In this document: positions 45,644-54,381 of the stretch, piece by piece
Layout of the letters: every line of letters starts with the position of its first letter
How positions within the stretch are numbered: position 1 is the stretch's first letter
DNA from: Raineya sp964654605
GTDB taxonomy: Bacteria > Bacteroidota > Bacteroidia > Cytophagales > Thermonemataceae
Assembly: GCA_964654605.1 (NCBI GenBank)
Contig: CAZZLW010000079.1
Location: 1-58,926, forward strand
DNA: 58,926 nucleotides
Direction: 5' to 3'
Notes under the pieces: generated by a model
The model's database searches: none
The model's input: the letters and a program-made list of their open reading frames with translations, nothing else
What the model was told of the DNA's origin: nothing
Made by a program: the position numbers and the translations under genes

Positions 45644-47908
45644 AACACCCATTACGGCAATATCATCAATTTGCTCTTCGCCGCCTCTCCAAGTTTCTAC
45701 AAAATCCGAAAGAATTTTTTGTTGTTCTTGGAGGGGCTTGTGCATATTTTCGGCAATAAGCTCAATGAAGCGTCTTTTACCAATTTTTCGGTGTTCTGTA
45801 TTGAATTGGTCGATATAGCCATCAGAAAACAAATAAACGAGGGTAGAGGGTGCTAAAATTCTTTCTTGCTGTGTAAAGATTTTTTCAATGTGTGTATTGT
45901 AGCCTCCAATGTTGTAGCGGTCAGTTCGGATTTCTTCCAAATTTTCTTGTGAGCTTATCAGAATGGAAGTTTTAGCTCCTCCGATAACAAGTTTGCGAGT
46001 AGCGGGATACCAAACGCAAATGGAAATGTCCATTCCATCGTGGTTGTGGGTTTCTTGCTGATGCAAGAATTTGATAACACTTTTATCAAGCTCTTGTAGA
46101 ATTTGGGCAGGTTCGTGAATATGCTTGTCAAAAATGATTTGGTCTAAAAGCGTAACTGCCATAATGCTCATTAGGGCACCGGGAACGCCGTGTCCTGTGC
46201 AGTCGCCTAAAACAATAATAGTAGCTTGATTTTGCTGGGTAACATAATAAAAATCTCCACTGACTATATCTTTGGGCTTGTAAAGAATGAAATAGTTTTG
46301 CAAAGCCTTTTTTAAGCGATTTTCATAAGGCAAAAAAGTTTTCTGAATACGCTCTGCATACAAAATACTATCCATTACGTCTTGGTTTTTGATAGCTAGG
46401 GCATCATTGATAGCTAAAATTTCTTCATTTTTTTCTTGTAGCAAGGCAGTTTGTTTCTGAATTTTGAGCCTGCTCAGAAGGGTAACAATCCCTAAAACAA
46501 CACTGATAAAGGAAATGATAGCAGAAATAACCAAAAATAATTCTCTCTGTTTGATTTCTTTTTTGAGCTTGTCGTTTTCTAGCTCTTCTTTTTGCACTTC
46601 AAATTCGGCATTGAGCATTGCTACTTGTTGGGTATTTGTTACTTTATTGATTGAATCGGAAAGGTGTATGAATTCTTTTTGCATTTTAAGGGCTTCGGCA
46701 TATTTTCCTGTTTTCTCAAAAAGTTCTGCTTGAGTTTGCAAAATATTTCTGCGAGAAATGTTGATAAGAATAGGGTTGAGAATGAAAATATCTTTGTTTC
46801 GTGCATTGAGAATACTATCTGCCTTGAAAGCATTTTCTTGGGCTTTGCGAAGATTGCCTTTTTTCAGATAATAGTTTGCTATTTTGGTATGTCCTGCTAC
46901 TACTATGCTCCAATCTTGGTGTTTGTAGGCATTGTTCAGGTATTCTTGAAAGTACGTGTAAGAGCTATCTACATAGCCTTTTTTTAGGAGTATGTCTCCG
47001 ATATTCCCTTTGGGCAAGCTCACCCAAAAATCTAACTTTTCTTTTTTGGCAACCTCAATAGCTTTCAGGTAATAAGGCATAGCCTCATCATATTTTTCCT
47101 GACGATAATACATCAGTCCGATATTGTTCAGAATACGGGCGTATGGGTAGTGATATTGTTCGTTTTTAGCAAATTTTTCTGCAAGGATTTTTTCTAATTT
47201 CCCCCAATACAAGATAGCTTTTTCGTAGTTGGAACTTCTATAAAAAATACTTCCCAAAATATCGTAGAGTTCAATAATTTGCCCAATAGATACCTGATTA
47301 GGGTGAGCTTCTACGAGTTGGTTAGCTCTTAAAAAATGTTTAAGACTTTGCTTAAAATCTCCCTTTCGCTGTCCGGTGTATATGGCTAAATTAGTTTCAA
47401 AAAACACCAAAGCCGCATAGCAGTTGTGTTTTTCAATTTTTTTGAGGGAAAACTTGAGCAAAGTTTCAATAATATCAAAATCTTGCTTTCTCCCTGAAAG
47501 TATATCGGGCAAGATACCTAATAAGGTGTAATATTGGCAGGTTTTGTTGTGTTTGGCAGTAACTTGGAAAACTTTATCCAAATATTTTTCTGCAATGAGC
47601 GAATTGCTATCGTTTTTCAGATACCAATACGCCAAATAGTTTAGGTAAGAAATATAATATTTTACGGAATTGGTGTCTGATTGGGCTTGTTCTTCTAATC
47701 GTGAACTGATTGCTAAGGCAATTTCTTTACTAATATTTGGGGTAGAGTTATCCACCAAAAAATCGTTGAGTTGATAGGCTATATCTTTGGTGAAAATATT
47801 TTTTTGTATTACATTCCAAGTAGAATCAACGATTTTGGGGATAGCAGGCTTTTGAGCATACGTGAGGCTGTTCCACAAAAAGAGTATTAGAGCTATCCGA
47901 TAAAGCAT
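45635..47908 (-). CDS. TPR-SpoIIE (PP2C) phosphatase
   Basis: A 757-residue membrane signalling protein. A signal-like N-terminus (MLYRIALILFLWNSLTYAQ) precedes a TPR region (for example ARILNNIGLMYYRQEKYDEAMPYYLKAIEVAK), a transmembrane helix (LFLVISAIISFISVVLGIVTLL), a coiled coil, and a C-terminal SpoIIE/PP2C domain with DIVSGDFYYV, GDCTGHGVPGALMS, GGAKTS and FSDGYIDQ, the metal-binding Asp motifs. TPRs lie outside the cytoplasm and the phosphatase inside, as in Bacteroidota two-domain sensor phosphatases that control anti-sigma-factor-type or adenylate-type switches. The partner is not adjacent. Its end overlaps the aspartate kinase gene. Confidence 0.92.
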   Translation of the reverse strand: MLYRIALILFLWNSLTYAQKPAIPKIVDSTWNVIQKNIFTKDIAYQLNDFLVDNSTPNISKEIALAISSRLEEQAQSDTNSVKYYISYLNYLAYWYLKNDSNSLIAEKYLDKVFQVTAKHNKTCQYYTLLGILPDILSGRKQDFDIIETLLKFSLKKIEKHNCYAALVFFETNLAIYTGQRKGDFKQSLKHFLRANQLVEAHPNQVSIGQIIELYDILGSIFYRSSNYEKAILYWGKLEKILAEKFAKNEQYHYPYARILNNIGLMYYRQEKYDEAMPYYLKAIEVAKKEKLDFWVSLPKGNIGDILLKKGYVDSSYTYFQEYLNNAYKHQDWSIVVAGHTKIANYYLKKGNLRKAQENAFKADSILNARNKDIFILNPILINISRRNILQTQAELFEKTGKYAEALKMQKEFIHLSDSINKVTNTQQVAMLNAEFEVQKEELENDKLKKEIKQRELFLVISAIISFISVVLGIVTLLSRLKIQKQTALLQEKNEEILAINDALAIKNQDVMDSILYAERIQKTFLPYENRLKKALQNYFILYKPKDIVSGDFYYVTQQNQATIIVLGDCTGHGVPGALMSIMAVTLLDQIIFDKHIHEPAQILQELDKSVIKFLHQQETHNHDGMDISICVWYPATRKLVIGGAKTSILISSQENLEEIRTDRYNIGGYNTHIEKIFTQQERILAPSTLVYLFSDGYIDQFNTEHRKIGKRRFIELIAENMHKPLQEQQKILSDFVETWRGGEEQIDDIAVMGVLL

Positions 47909-47976
47909 TGCCTTGAAAGGTGAAAACTTTTGCGAGATTAAAAGTAGTTTTTTTTTCGCAAGAAAGCAAAAAAATA

Positions 47977-48008
47977 CCTAAGTAAGTTTTTTATTTAGCT
48001 TACTTAGG
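47977..48008 (-). terminator. Terminator of the 58-residue gene
   Basis: A perfect 10-base-pair stem (CCTAAGTAAG at 47977-47986; complement 47999-48008) with a 12-base loop is followed on the reverse strand by a run of T. It sits 27 bases past the stop of the small gene at 48035. Confidence 0.72.
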
Positions 48009-48034
48009 CAAGTTGAGTTATCTTACCACTTTGT

Positions 48035-48211
48035 TTAAGATTTTACGAAAGTGAAGGTAATGTAGAGAATATGCTTATCAGCTACAAGTTCTACATTAGA
48101 GTGGGTTTCTTTGATTTGCCACCCATTTTTAAGCATATCTTCTACCTCCTTGAAATCTACGGCAGTGGTTTGGGTAAGATTTACCGCTTTGTTGATGACT
48201 TTGGTTTCCAT
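48035..48211 (-). CDS. Small hypothetical protein (58 residues)
   Basis: An ATG at 48211 opens a 58-codon frame ending TAA at 48035. The product starts METKVINKAVNLTQTTAVDF and ends HILYITFTFVKS; the middle contains KEVEDMLKNGWQIKE. It is short and mostly soluble, with an alternating helix then strand pattern, faintly like small DUF4177-type sandwiches. I do not recognise a family. Support for a real gene is a reverse -7 box (TATTTTTG at 48251-48258), a terminator right after it, codon usage like the neighbours and the lack of another function for this 400-base gap. Confidence 0.7.
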   Translation of the reverse strand: METKVINKAVNLTQTTAVDFKEVEDMLKNGWQIKETHSNVELVADKHILYITFTFVKS

Positions 48212-48250
48212 ACAATTGAATAAAGCGTTTGTTTAATAACACATTTTCAG

Positions 48251-48287
48251 CAAAAATAGTCTTTTTTCTCGTATTTTTTTTGACAAA
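48251..48287 (-). promoter_or_regulatory. Putative promoter of the 58-residue gene
   Basis: On the reverse strand TATTTTTG (48258-48251) is preceded by TTTG (48287-48284) at 25 bases, a little longer than usual. The ATG is 39 bases downstream of the -7 box. Confidence 0.4.
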
Positions 48288-48305
48288 GTAAGAAAAAACA
48301 CAATT

Positions 48306-50567
48306 TTATCCGTGTTGTTGGGCATCTACAACGGCAATGGCAATTACATTTACAATTTCGCTTACCGAGCTACCCAGTTGTAAGATATGAACAGGTTTAT
48401 TCATACCCAATAATATAGGACCAATCGTATCGCAATTGCCTACTTCTTGCAAAAGGCTAAAAGAAATATTACCCGATGAAATTCCCGGAAACACAATGGT
48501 ATTACACTCTTTTTCAGCCAAAATACTGAACGGATATACTTCTTTGAGAAAATCGGGGTTCAGGGCGATATGAGGCTGAATTTCACCATCTATGATTAAA
48601 TCGGGGTAGCGTTTTTTACAAATAGCAAGCACCTCCTGCATTTTGCTGGGGATTTCCCCTTGTGCCGCTCCAAAATTGGAATAAGAACCCAAAGCAATAT
48701 GAGGCTCAAAACCGAAAAACTCTACCCCTCGCTTTACCAGACCAACAATTTCCACAAGTTCTTCTACCGAAGGGCGTTCATTTACAGCAATATCTGCAAA
48801 AAATAGGGTTCTGCCTTTGTTGATAACAATGCCCATTCCCGCTACCAGTTCATTGGCTCTGCCTCCAATTACACGCAAAGCAGGGCGAACTGCTTTTACA
48901 AAATCTCGGCTCATACCTGAAATGAAAGCATCGGCTTCGCCAAGTTCTACCAGCATAGAGCCGAAGTAGTGCCGCTCTCGCATTAGTTTTTGAGCCTCGT
49001 AGCGGGTCATACCTTTGCGTTGGCGTTTGTTGTACATTATTTCTGCAAAATCCAAAATTCTATCTTCGTGTTCTTGGGGGTCTATGATAGTAAAGCCATT
49101 GAGGTCAATAGAATGTTTTTCTGCAACTTCTTCAATTTCTTTTTGATTGCCGAGCAAAATAGGAATAGCGATGCCTTCATCGGCTACAATACGGGCGGCT
49201 TTAAGAATTTTGTGGTGGTCGCCTTCGGCAAAAACTACCCTTTTGGGATACATTTTGGCTTTTTGAATGATGCCATTCATCAGTTTTTGGTCAATACCAA
49301 GTTTTTCGGAGAGTTGCTGTTTGTAGGTTTCCCAATCGGTAATGGGTTGGCGAGCTACTCCCGACTCCATAGCGGCTTTGGCAACCGCAGGGGCAATGGT
49401 AGTAATCAGACGAGGGTCTATGGGTTTGGGCAAGATGTAGTCTTTACCGAATTTCAAGTCGTTTTTGTTGTAGGCTTTTTTAACCATTTCAGGAACAGGC
49501 TGTTTGGCAAGTTCGGCAATGGCATAAACGGCGGCGAGTTTCATTTCCTCGTTTATTTTGGTAGCTCTTACGTCCAAAGCACCTCTGAAAATATACGGAA
49601 ATCCAAGTACATTATTGACTTGGTTGGGGTGGTCGGAGCGTCCCGTTGCCATAATTACATCAGGGCGGGTTTTGATAGCCAAATCGTAAGCAATTTCGGG
49701 GTCGGGGTTGGCACAGGCAAAAACTATGGGCTTTTCTGCCATAGAAAGAAGCATTTCGGGAGTTACTACATTGCCTTTGGAAAGTCCTAAAAACATATCT
49801 GCTCCTTTCATAGCCTCTTCCAAAGTATTAAGGTCTCTATCAGTAGCAAATTCGGCTTTGGTGGCATCTAAACCTTCTCTGCCTTTACGGATAACTCCTT
49901 TGCTATCCAGCATTACGATATTTTCTTTTTTTACACCAATAGCCACATACAATTTGGTACAAGAAATAGCCGAAGCACCTGCTCCATTGACAACCACTTT
50001 TATTTCCGAAAGTTTCTTACCTACAAGTTCTACGGCACCCAGCAATGCCGCCGCAGTAACGATAGCCGTTCCGTGCTGGTCATCGTGCATTATAGGAATG
50101 TTCATTTCTTCTCGCAGGCGAGTTTCTATTTCAAAACATTCGGGGGCTTTGATATCTTCCAAATTGATACCTCCAAAAGTGGGTTCAAGTGATTTGACAA
50201 TTTCAATGAACTTTTTGGGGTCTTTTTCATTGATTTCAATATCAAACACATCAATTCCTGCAAATTTCTTAAAAAGCACTCCTTTCCCTTCCATTACAGG
50301 TTTGGAGGCTTCTGCACCAATATCGCCTAAACCCAAAACAGCCGTACCATTGGAAATAACAGCTACCAAATTGCCTTTGGCGGTGTATTTATACACTTCT
50401 TCTACTTTCTGGGCGATTTCTTTGCAAGGCTCTGCCACACCGGGCGAGTAAGCCAAAGCTAAATCAATTTGTGAAATGAGCGATTTGGTAGGTACTACTT
50501 CTATTTTCCCTGGTTTGCCTTTGGCGTGATAATCAAGAGCATCTTCGCGGCGTACTTTGATGGACAT
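48306..50567 (-). CDS. maeB: NADP-dependent malic enzyme with phosphotransacetylase-like domain
   Basis: MaeB oxidatively decarboxylates malate to pyruvate, making NADPH. The 753-residue chain has the N-terminal malic enzyme domain (SPGVAEPCKEIA, GGINLEDIKAPECFEIE, the HDDQHGTAIVTAAAL active-site loop), an NAD(P)-binding domain (VVNGAGASAISC) and a C-terminal phosphotransacetylase-like domain (VVFAEGDHHKILKAARI, GMSRDFVKAVRPALRVIG) typical of the large MaeB type, where it is regulatory and lacks transacetylase activity. It is monocistronic. Confidence 0.96.
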   Translation of the reverse strand: MSIKVRREDALDYHAKGKPGKIEVVPTKSLISQIDLALAYSPGVAEPCKEIAQKVEEVYKYTAKGNLVAVISNGTAVLGLGDIGAEASKPVMEGKGVLFKKFAGIDVFDIEINEKDPKKFIEIVKSLEPTFGGINLEDIKAPECFEIETRLREEMNIPIMHDDQHGTAIVTAAALLGAVELVGKKLSEIKVVVNGAGASAISCTKLYVAIGVKKENIVMLDSKGVIRKGREGLDATKAEFATDRDLNTLEEAMKGADMFLGLSKGNVVTPEMLLSMAEKPIVFACANPDPEIAYDLAIKTRPDVIMATGRSDHPNQVNNVLGFPYIFRGALDVRATKINEEMKLAAVYAIAELAKQPVPEMVKKAYNKNDLKFGKDYILPKPIDPRLITTIAPAVAKAAMESGVARQPITDWETYKQQLSEKLGIDQKLMNGIIQKAKMYPKRVVFAEGDHHKILKAARIVADEGIAIPILLGNQKEIEEVAEKHSIDLNGFTIIDPQEHEDRILDFAEIMYNKRQRKGMTRYEAQKLMRERHYFGSMLVELGEADAFISGMSRDFVKAVRPALRVIGGRANELVAGMGIVINKGRTLFFADIAVNERPSVEELVEIVGLVKRGVEFFGFEPHIALGSYSNFGAAQGEIPSKMQEVLAICKKRYPDLIIDGEIQPHIALNPDFLKEVYPFSILAEKECNTIVFPGISSGNISFSLLQEVGNCDTIGPILLGMNKPVHILQLGSSVSEIVNVIAIAVVDAQQHG

Positions 50568-50736
50568 AGTTTGGTAAGTTTTAGTATTTTTTGCTATGCC
50601 AAACTACAAAAAGCCTCAAAAAAACCAAAATTTTTCTTGGTTTTTTACAAGAGTTTTTTTCAAAAACTTTTTTGCTCCACAAAAAATTTACGGAGTAGAA
50701 CAATTACTTTGCTAAAGTAAAACAAAACCTTTTTCT

Positions 50737-50955
50737 ATGGAAAAATTCCAAACTTGTAGGGAAAATAAACTGCAAAATGCCTTTGAAAGTATTATTCAGA
50801 AGCATAAACAAAACTTTGGCAAAGATTTTGCGATACGTTGGTTAGAGGCAAATCCGCAAGAAAATTTGGTAGTGGCTTTGCTTCGCAAAGAGCTGAAAAG
50901 ACAAGTGGAGTTAGTACAAGAACTTTCAAGACAAATCAAGGAACATCAACTCTAA
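50737..50955 (+). CDS. Small hypothetical protein
   Basis: A 72-residue helical, basic and acidic protein (for example ENKLQNAFESIIQKHKQNF and ALLRKELKRQVELVQELSRQ, a likely short coiled coil). I do not recognise a family. The start codon follows an AT-rich leader with an imperfect -7-like motif (TTACTTTG near 50705). The stop is 2 bases before a second small gene, so both may be one transcript leading towards the LptF/G-like gene. Confidence 0.65.
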   Translation: MEKFQTCRENKLQNAFESIIQKHKQNFGKDFAIRWLEANPQENLVVALLRKELKRQVELVQELSRQIKEHQL

Positions 50956-50957
50956 AA

Positions 50958-51092
50958 ATGATCACTATGAAACTTGTAGAAAATCGGACAGCCACAGCCC
51001 CCCAAAAAGAGCCTCAAAAGGCTAAAAAGCAGGAAACTACCCAACAGCGTTCCCAAAGGCAAGAAGAACGCTATCAGCCAAGAGTAGATTAG
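50958..51092 (+). CDS. Very small hypothetical protein (44 residues)
   Basis: A 44-codon frame starts at the ATG at 50958 (another in-frame ATG lies at 50967) and ends TAG at 51092. The product is very polar, rich in Gln, Lys, Glu and Arg (KEPQKAKKQETTQQRSQRQE) and is probably disordered. It begins 2 bases after the preceding small gene's stop. Whether it is translated cannot be decided by eye; its tight spacing is the main support. Confidence 0.45.
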   Translation: MITMKLVENRTATAPQKEPQKAKKQETTQQRSQRQEERYQPRVD

Positions 51093-51219
51093 TAGGCTTT
51101 TAGGCAAAAATATTCTTTTCAAATCTTTTCCCAAGATTGAAGCAATTTCTTTTCTTTGTAGCAACAAACAAAAAACGGCAAAATTTTTGCTTGCAATTTC
51201 CTGACCTTCCTTGTTGGCT

Positions 51220-52416
51220 ATGAAAATTCTGGATTGGTATGTGTTCAGAAAGTTTGTAAAAACTTTCTTTTTTGTTATTCTGATTTTTGTAATGGTAGTG
51301 CTTATCATTGATATTGTGGAAAAAATTGAGTATTTCCGCAAAATGAAGCCTACTTGGGTGGAAATCATCACGCAGTTTTATTTCAATTATATTCCTTACC
51401 TCATCAATTTGGTTAGCCCCCTGCTGATTTTCATTGCGGCGGTATTTGTTACGGCTCAAATGGCTTCTCGTACCGAAGTAGTTGCCATTTTGAGTGCAGG
51501 TGTTACTTTTTGGCGATTTTTCAGACCTTTTTTGCTGGCTTCTACCATTTTTGCGGCGATTACTTTTGTTCTTACAGGTTGGATTATTCCCAATGCCAAC
51601 AAGGTGCGAGTGAATTTTGATATAGAACATATCAAAGGAAAAGACATCAAAGCCTATCGCAACTTACACATAGGCATAGCCCCTAACGTATATGCGTATA
51701 TGCAAGACTATCAAAGTTATTCGCAAGTGGGATACCGTTTTACTTTGGAGAAAATTCAGGGGAATAAACTTTTAGAAAAATTAGAAGCCCCTACCATTGC
51801 TTGGGATACCACCAAACGTAAGTGGCGTTTGGATAGATACGTTTTGCGTAAATTTAATGGAGAAGAGGAAGAGCTCGTTTTTCATAATACCCCTGTGGAT
51901 ACTACCCTGAATATCAATCCCGAAGACTTTGCAGATAAGCATTTATTTCAGGAAAAGTTAACTTTTGATGAATTGGACGCATACATTGCTCTGCTTCGTC
52001 AGCGTGGTTCGGAAGGAGTAGATTTGTACATAACGGAAAAATATGCCCGCTATACTTATCCTTTTGCCGTGATAATACTCACTTTTTTTGGGGTGTTAAT
52101 GGCTTCACGAAAAAATCGTAGAGGTGTGGGAGCTCAAATTGCATCGGGTTTTGTGCTGGCTTTTGTGTATATTCTTTTTTATATTTTAGCCACCAAAGCC
52201 ATAGCCACCAGTGGCACAATGCCCCCTTTGGTGGCAGTTTGGCTACCCAATACAATCTTTGTCCTTTTAGGTTGGATAATGTACCGAATAATGATACTCA
52301 ATGATGAAAAACTAAAAAGAATTGTTACAGGAGAATTTTTGAAAGATTGGCAAACGACTTTTAGACTGAAAACGCAAATTATCTCAAAACAAAAAATCTC
52401 GGAAGTTTCAAATTAG
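51220..52416 (+). CDS. LptF/LptG family permease
   Basis: A 398-residue YjgP/YjgQ-family protein, one half of the LptBFG ABC transporter that extracts lipopolysaccharide from the inner membrane. Hydrophobic helices cluster at both ends (VKTFFFVILIFVMVVLIIDI; LINLVSPLLIFIAAVFVTA; near the end YPFAVIILTFFGVLMAS and FVYILFYILATKAI) and flank a periplasmic jellyroll-like region. The start at 51220 (MKILDWYVF) is used; the TTG nine bases upstream is less likely. Which of F or G it is cannot be told. Five bases separate it from the DMT gene, suggesting an operon. Confidence 0.93.
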   Translation: MKILDWYVFRKFVKTFFFVILIFVMVVLIIDIVEKIEYFRKMKPTWVEIITQFYFNYIPYLINLVSPLLIFIAAVFVTAQMASRTEVVAILSAGVTFWRFFRPFLLASTIFAAITFVLTGWIIPNANKVRVNFDIEHIKGKDIKAYRNLHIGIAPNVYAYMQDYQSYSQVGYRFTLEKIQGNKLLEKLEAPTIAWDTTKRKWRLDRYVLRKFNGEEEELVFHNTPVDTTLNINPEDFADKHLFQEKLTFDELDAYIALLRQRGSEGVDLYITEKYARYTYPFAVIILTFFGVLMASRKNRRGVGAQIASGFVLAFVYILFYILATKAIATSGTMPPLVAVWLPNTIFVLLGWIMYRIMILNDEKLKRIVTGEFLKDWQTTFRLKTQIISKQKISEVSN

Positions 52417-52421
52417 CTTTT

Positions 52422-53378
52422 ATGCAAAAACCCACGCTCAAAGATTATTTTCTTTTGCACCTGATTGTACTTATCTGGGGCTTTACGGCTATTTTAGGCG
52501 ATAAACGATTGGTATCTTTAAGCTCGCTGATGGTTGTTTTTTACAGAACGCTCATTACTTCCTTGGCTTTTGGAGTGTGGTTTTGGTGGGCAAAAAAGCC
52601 TATACAACTGCCCACAAGAGATTTTTGGAAAATACTTGGAACAGGGGGCATTATTGCTGTGCATTGGCTACTTTTTTTTGGAGCTTCGCGGGTTTCTAAT
52701 GTTTCTATATGCTTGGTAGGGCTTGCTACCACTACCTTTTGGACTAGCCTCTTGGAGCCTCTTTTTTACAAACGAAAATTCCGAACCGTTCAGATTTTTC
52801 TGGGAATTGTTACTTTTGCAGGTATTTTTCAGGTGTTTAGTGCTGAATTTGACTACGCCGAAGGCTTTGTATTAGGTATGCTTTCGGCATTGGCAGGGGC
52901 AGTATTCAGTGTTTTCAATTCCAAATTTATTCGCCGCTACGACCAATTTACGATTACTTTTTACGAAATGATAGGTGCTTTTCTGACCATTACACTATTT
53001 TCACTTATTTGGGGGGCGGTAGGTTTGGAAAGCCTCAAACTTTATCCTACGGATTGGGAATGGCTATGGATTGGCATTTTGGCTCTGGTTTGTACGGTTT
53101 TTGCCTACCCGATGGGCGTGAAACTAATGAAAAAATTTTCGGTTTTTGCAGTAAATCTGACGGTAAATTTGGAACCTGTCTATGGTATTTTGCTGGCTTT
53201 TGTGATTTTTGGGGAAAAGGAAAAAATGTCTGCTAATTTTTATTTGGGGGCGAGCATTATTTTGCTTGCGGTATTTTCTTATCCCCTGATGACGTATATG
53301 TCGGCACAGCGTAAGAAACGCAAAGAACTACTCACCAACATTACAATTTTAGAGCCAACAGCTAAAAATAAACTTTAA
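52422..53378 (+). CDS. DMT family transporter (EamA)
   Basis: A 318-residue drug/metabolite transporter with about ten hydrophobic helices in two EamA halves, beginning LKDYFLLHLIVLIWGFTAIL and with the conserved GASRVSNVSICLVGLATTTFW and LEPVYGILLAFVIFGE motifs at the ends of each half. Such proteins export metabolites or amino acids, but the substrate is not evident. It starts 5 bases after the LptF/G-type gene. Confidence 0.92.
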   Translation: MQKPTLKDYFLLHLIVLIWGFTAILGDKRLVSLSSLMVVFYRTLITSLAFGVWFWWAKKPIQLPTRDFWKILGTGGIIAVHWLLFFGASRVSNVSICLVGLATTTFWTSLLEPLFYKRKFRTVQIFLGIVTFAGIFQVFSAEFDYAEGFVLGMLSALAGAVFSVFNSKFIRRYDQFTITFYEMIGAFLTITLFSLIWGAVGLESLKLYPTDWEWLWIGILALVCTVFAYPMGVKLMKKFSVFAVNLTVNLEPVYGILLAFVIFGEKEKMSANFYLGASIILLAVFSYPLMTYMSAQRKKRKELLTNITILEPTAKNKL

Positions 53379-53436
53379 AGAGTTTTTCATAATTTCTTTT
53401 GAATAGTTTATACTTGAGTAGAAATTCAAAACAGCT

Positions 53437-54252
53437 ATGCAAAAAAACTTCTTGCAACTTTTGTTTTGTTTGGGTATATTGTATGCAGGGGCAGAACCTA
53501 CCAAAGATACCATACAGAAAAGTAGCACACTCTCGTATTTATTTGCCAAACCTGAATGCCTCTTAAAACCTGAAGTGCGTCCTTTTATCACAGATGATGC
53601 CCGTGTGGTAGGAAACCAATTGTTTCAGATTGAAACTTGGGGGCGTTTGGATAAAGCCAACTTACAATGGTGGGTACTTGCCGCCTACGGACCTACCCCT
53701 TGGTTAGAACTGACAACAGGTTGGGTGAAAGGGGCTGACTTTGAGCCTGAACGTGGTTTTGCTTATGCTTTGCCACTCATTCAAGCCAAATTTTTACTCA
53801 AAGAGTACAAGCCCAATCAAATGCCCGGTTTTGGTTTGGTATTGGGTACTTTTTTGCCTCACGGGCAAGGTTCTTTCAAACCACCCGGTTATGGCACTTT
53901 TGGCTTTCTGACCATTACGCAGAGTTTGGGAGAAGGCGATAAATTTCTTTTTCACGGGAACGTAGGCTTCAATTACTTGCACGTTGCAGGAGAGCATCAA
54001 TGGCTCAATACTTGGGGCATTGGAACACAAATCAAAACTTATGGCGGCTTTCATTTGGTAGGGGAAATGTTTTCAGGCGACCCTTACGTGCCAGGTTCAG
54101 GGACTTCTTTTCAGGTAGGTTTCAGACACTTTTTTAGCGATGATTTGCAAATAGATGCTACCATAGGCAAAGGTATTGCTGGGGACGAAATCTTGCCCCT
54201 TTGGGTAAGTGCAGGCGTAAGAATGGTATTCCATTGGTTTGAAAAAAAGTAG
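53437..54252 (+). CDS. Outer-membrane beta-barrel-like protein
   Basis: A 271-residue exported protein with a signal peptide (MQKNFLQLLFCLGILYAGA) and a beta-strand-rich body starting RPFITDDARVVGNQLFQIETWG, similar to the meta-pathway OMP/transporter-like family of small barrels (PF13557-type). The substrate is unknown. It begins 58 bases after the transporter gene with no clear promoter. A weak 7-pair hairpin (54267-54299) with a T-run follows and may end the transcript before gcvP. Confidence 0.7.
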   Translation: MQKNFLQLLFCLGILYAGAEPTKDTIQKSSTLSYLFAKPECLLKPEVRPFITDDARVVGNQLFQIETWGRLDKANLQWWVLAAYGPTPWLELTTGWVKGADFEPERGFAYALPLIQAKFLLKEYKPNQMPGFGLVLGTFLPHGQGSFKPPGYGTFGFLTITQSLGEGDKFLFHGNVGFNYLHVAGEHQWLNTWGIGTQIKTYGGFHLVGEMFSGDPYVPGSGTSFQVGFRHFFSDDLQIDATIGKGIAGDEILPLWVSAGVRMVFHWFEKK

Positions 54253-54328
54253 AAAACTTCGTTCTTATCAAAATTTTACGGGTTTTGATGTTTTTTCAAG
54301 TGAAAAATATCAAACCCAAAATTTTTTG

Positions 54329-54336
54329 TATCTTTG
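54329..54336 (+). promoter_or_regulatory. -7 box for gcvP
   Basis: TATCTTTG lies 45 bases before the gcvP ATG. No -33 TTTG is found at 17-23 bases. No glycine riboswitch fold is seen in the short leader. Confidence 0.4.
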
Positions 54337-54381
54337 CCAAACATTTTTTTGCAAGAAACATCAAGAACTCTTTTCAAAGCA

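Noticed and set aside
48990..50451. Two forward frames of about 250 residues opposite maeB
   Set aside because: They lie antisense to a strongly conserved enzyme and their products have no family features.
50600..50736. tRNA or small RNA gene between maeB and the small-gene pair
   Set aside because: No cloverleaf or strong stem is visible; the region is A/T-rich leader only.
54337..54381. Glycine riboswitch upstream of gcvP
   Set aside because: The leader between the -7 box and the ATG is only about 45 bases, too short for the tandem glycine aptamer, and no matching fold is seen.
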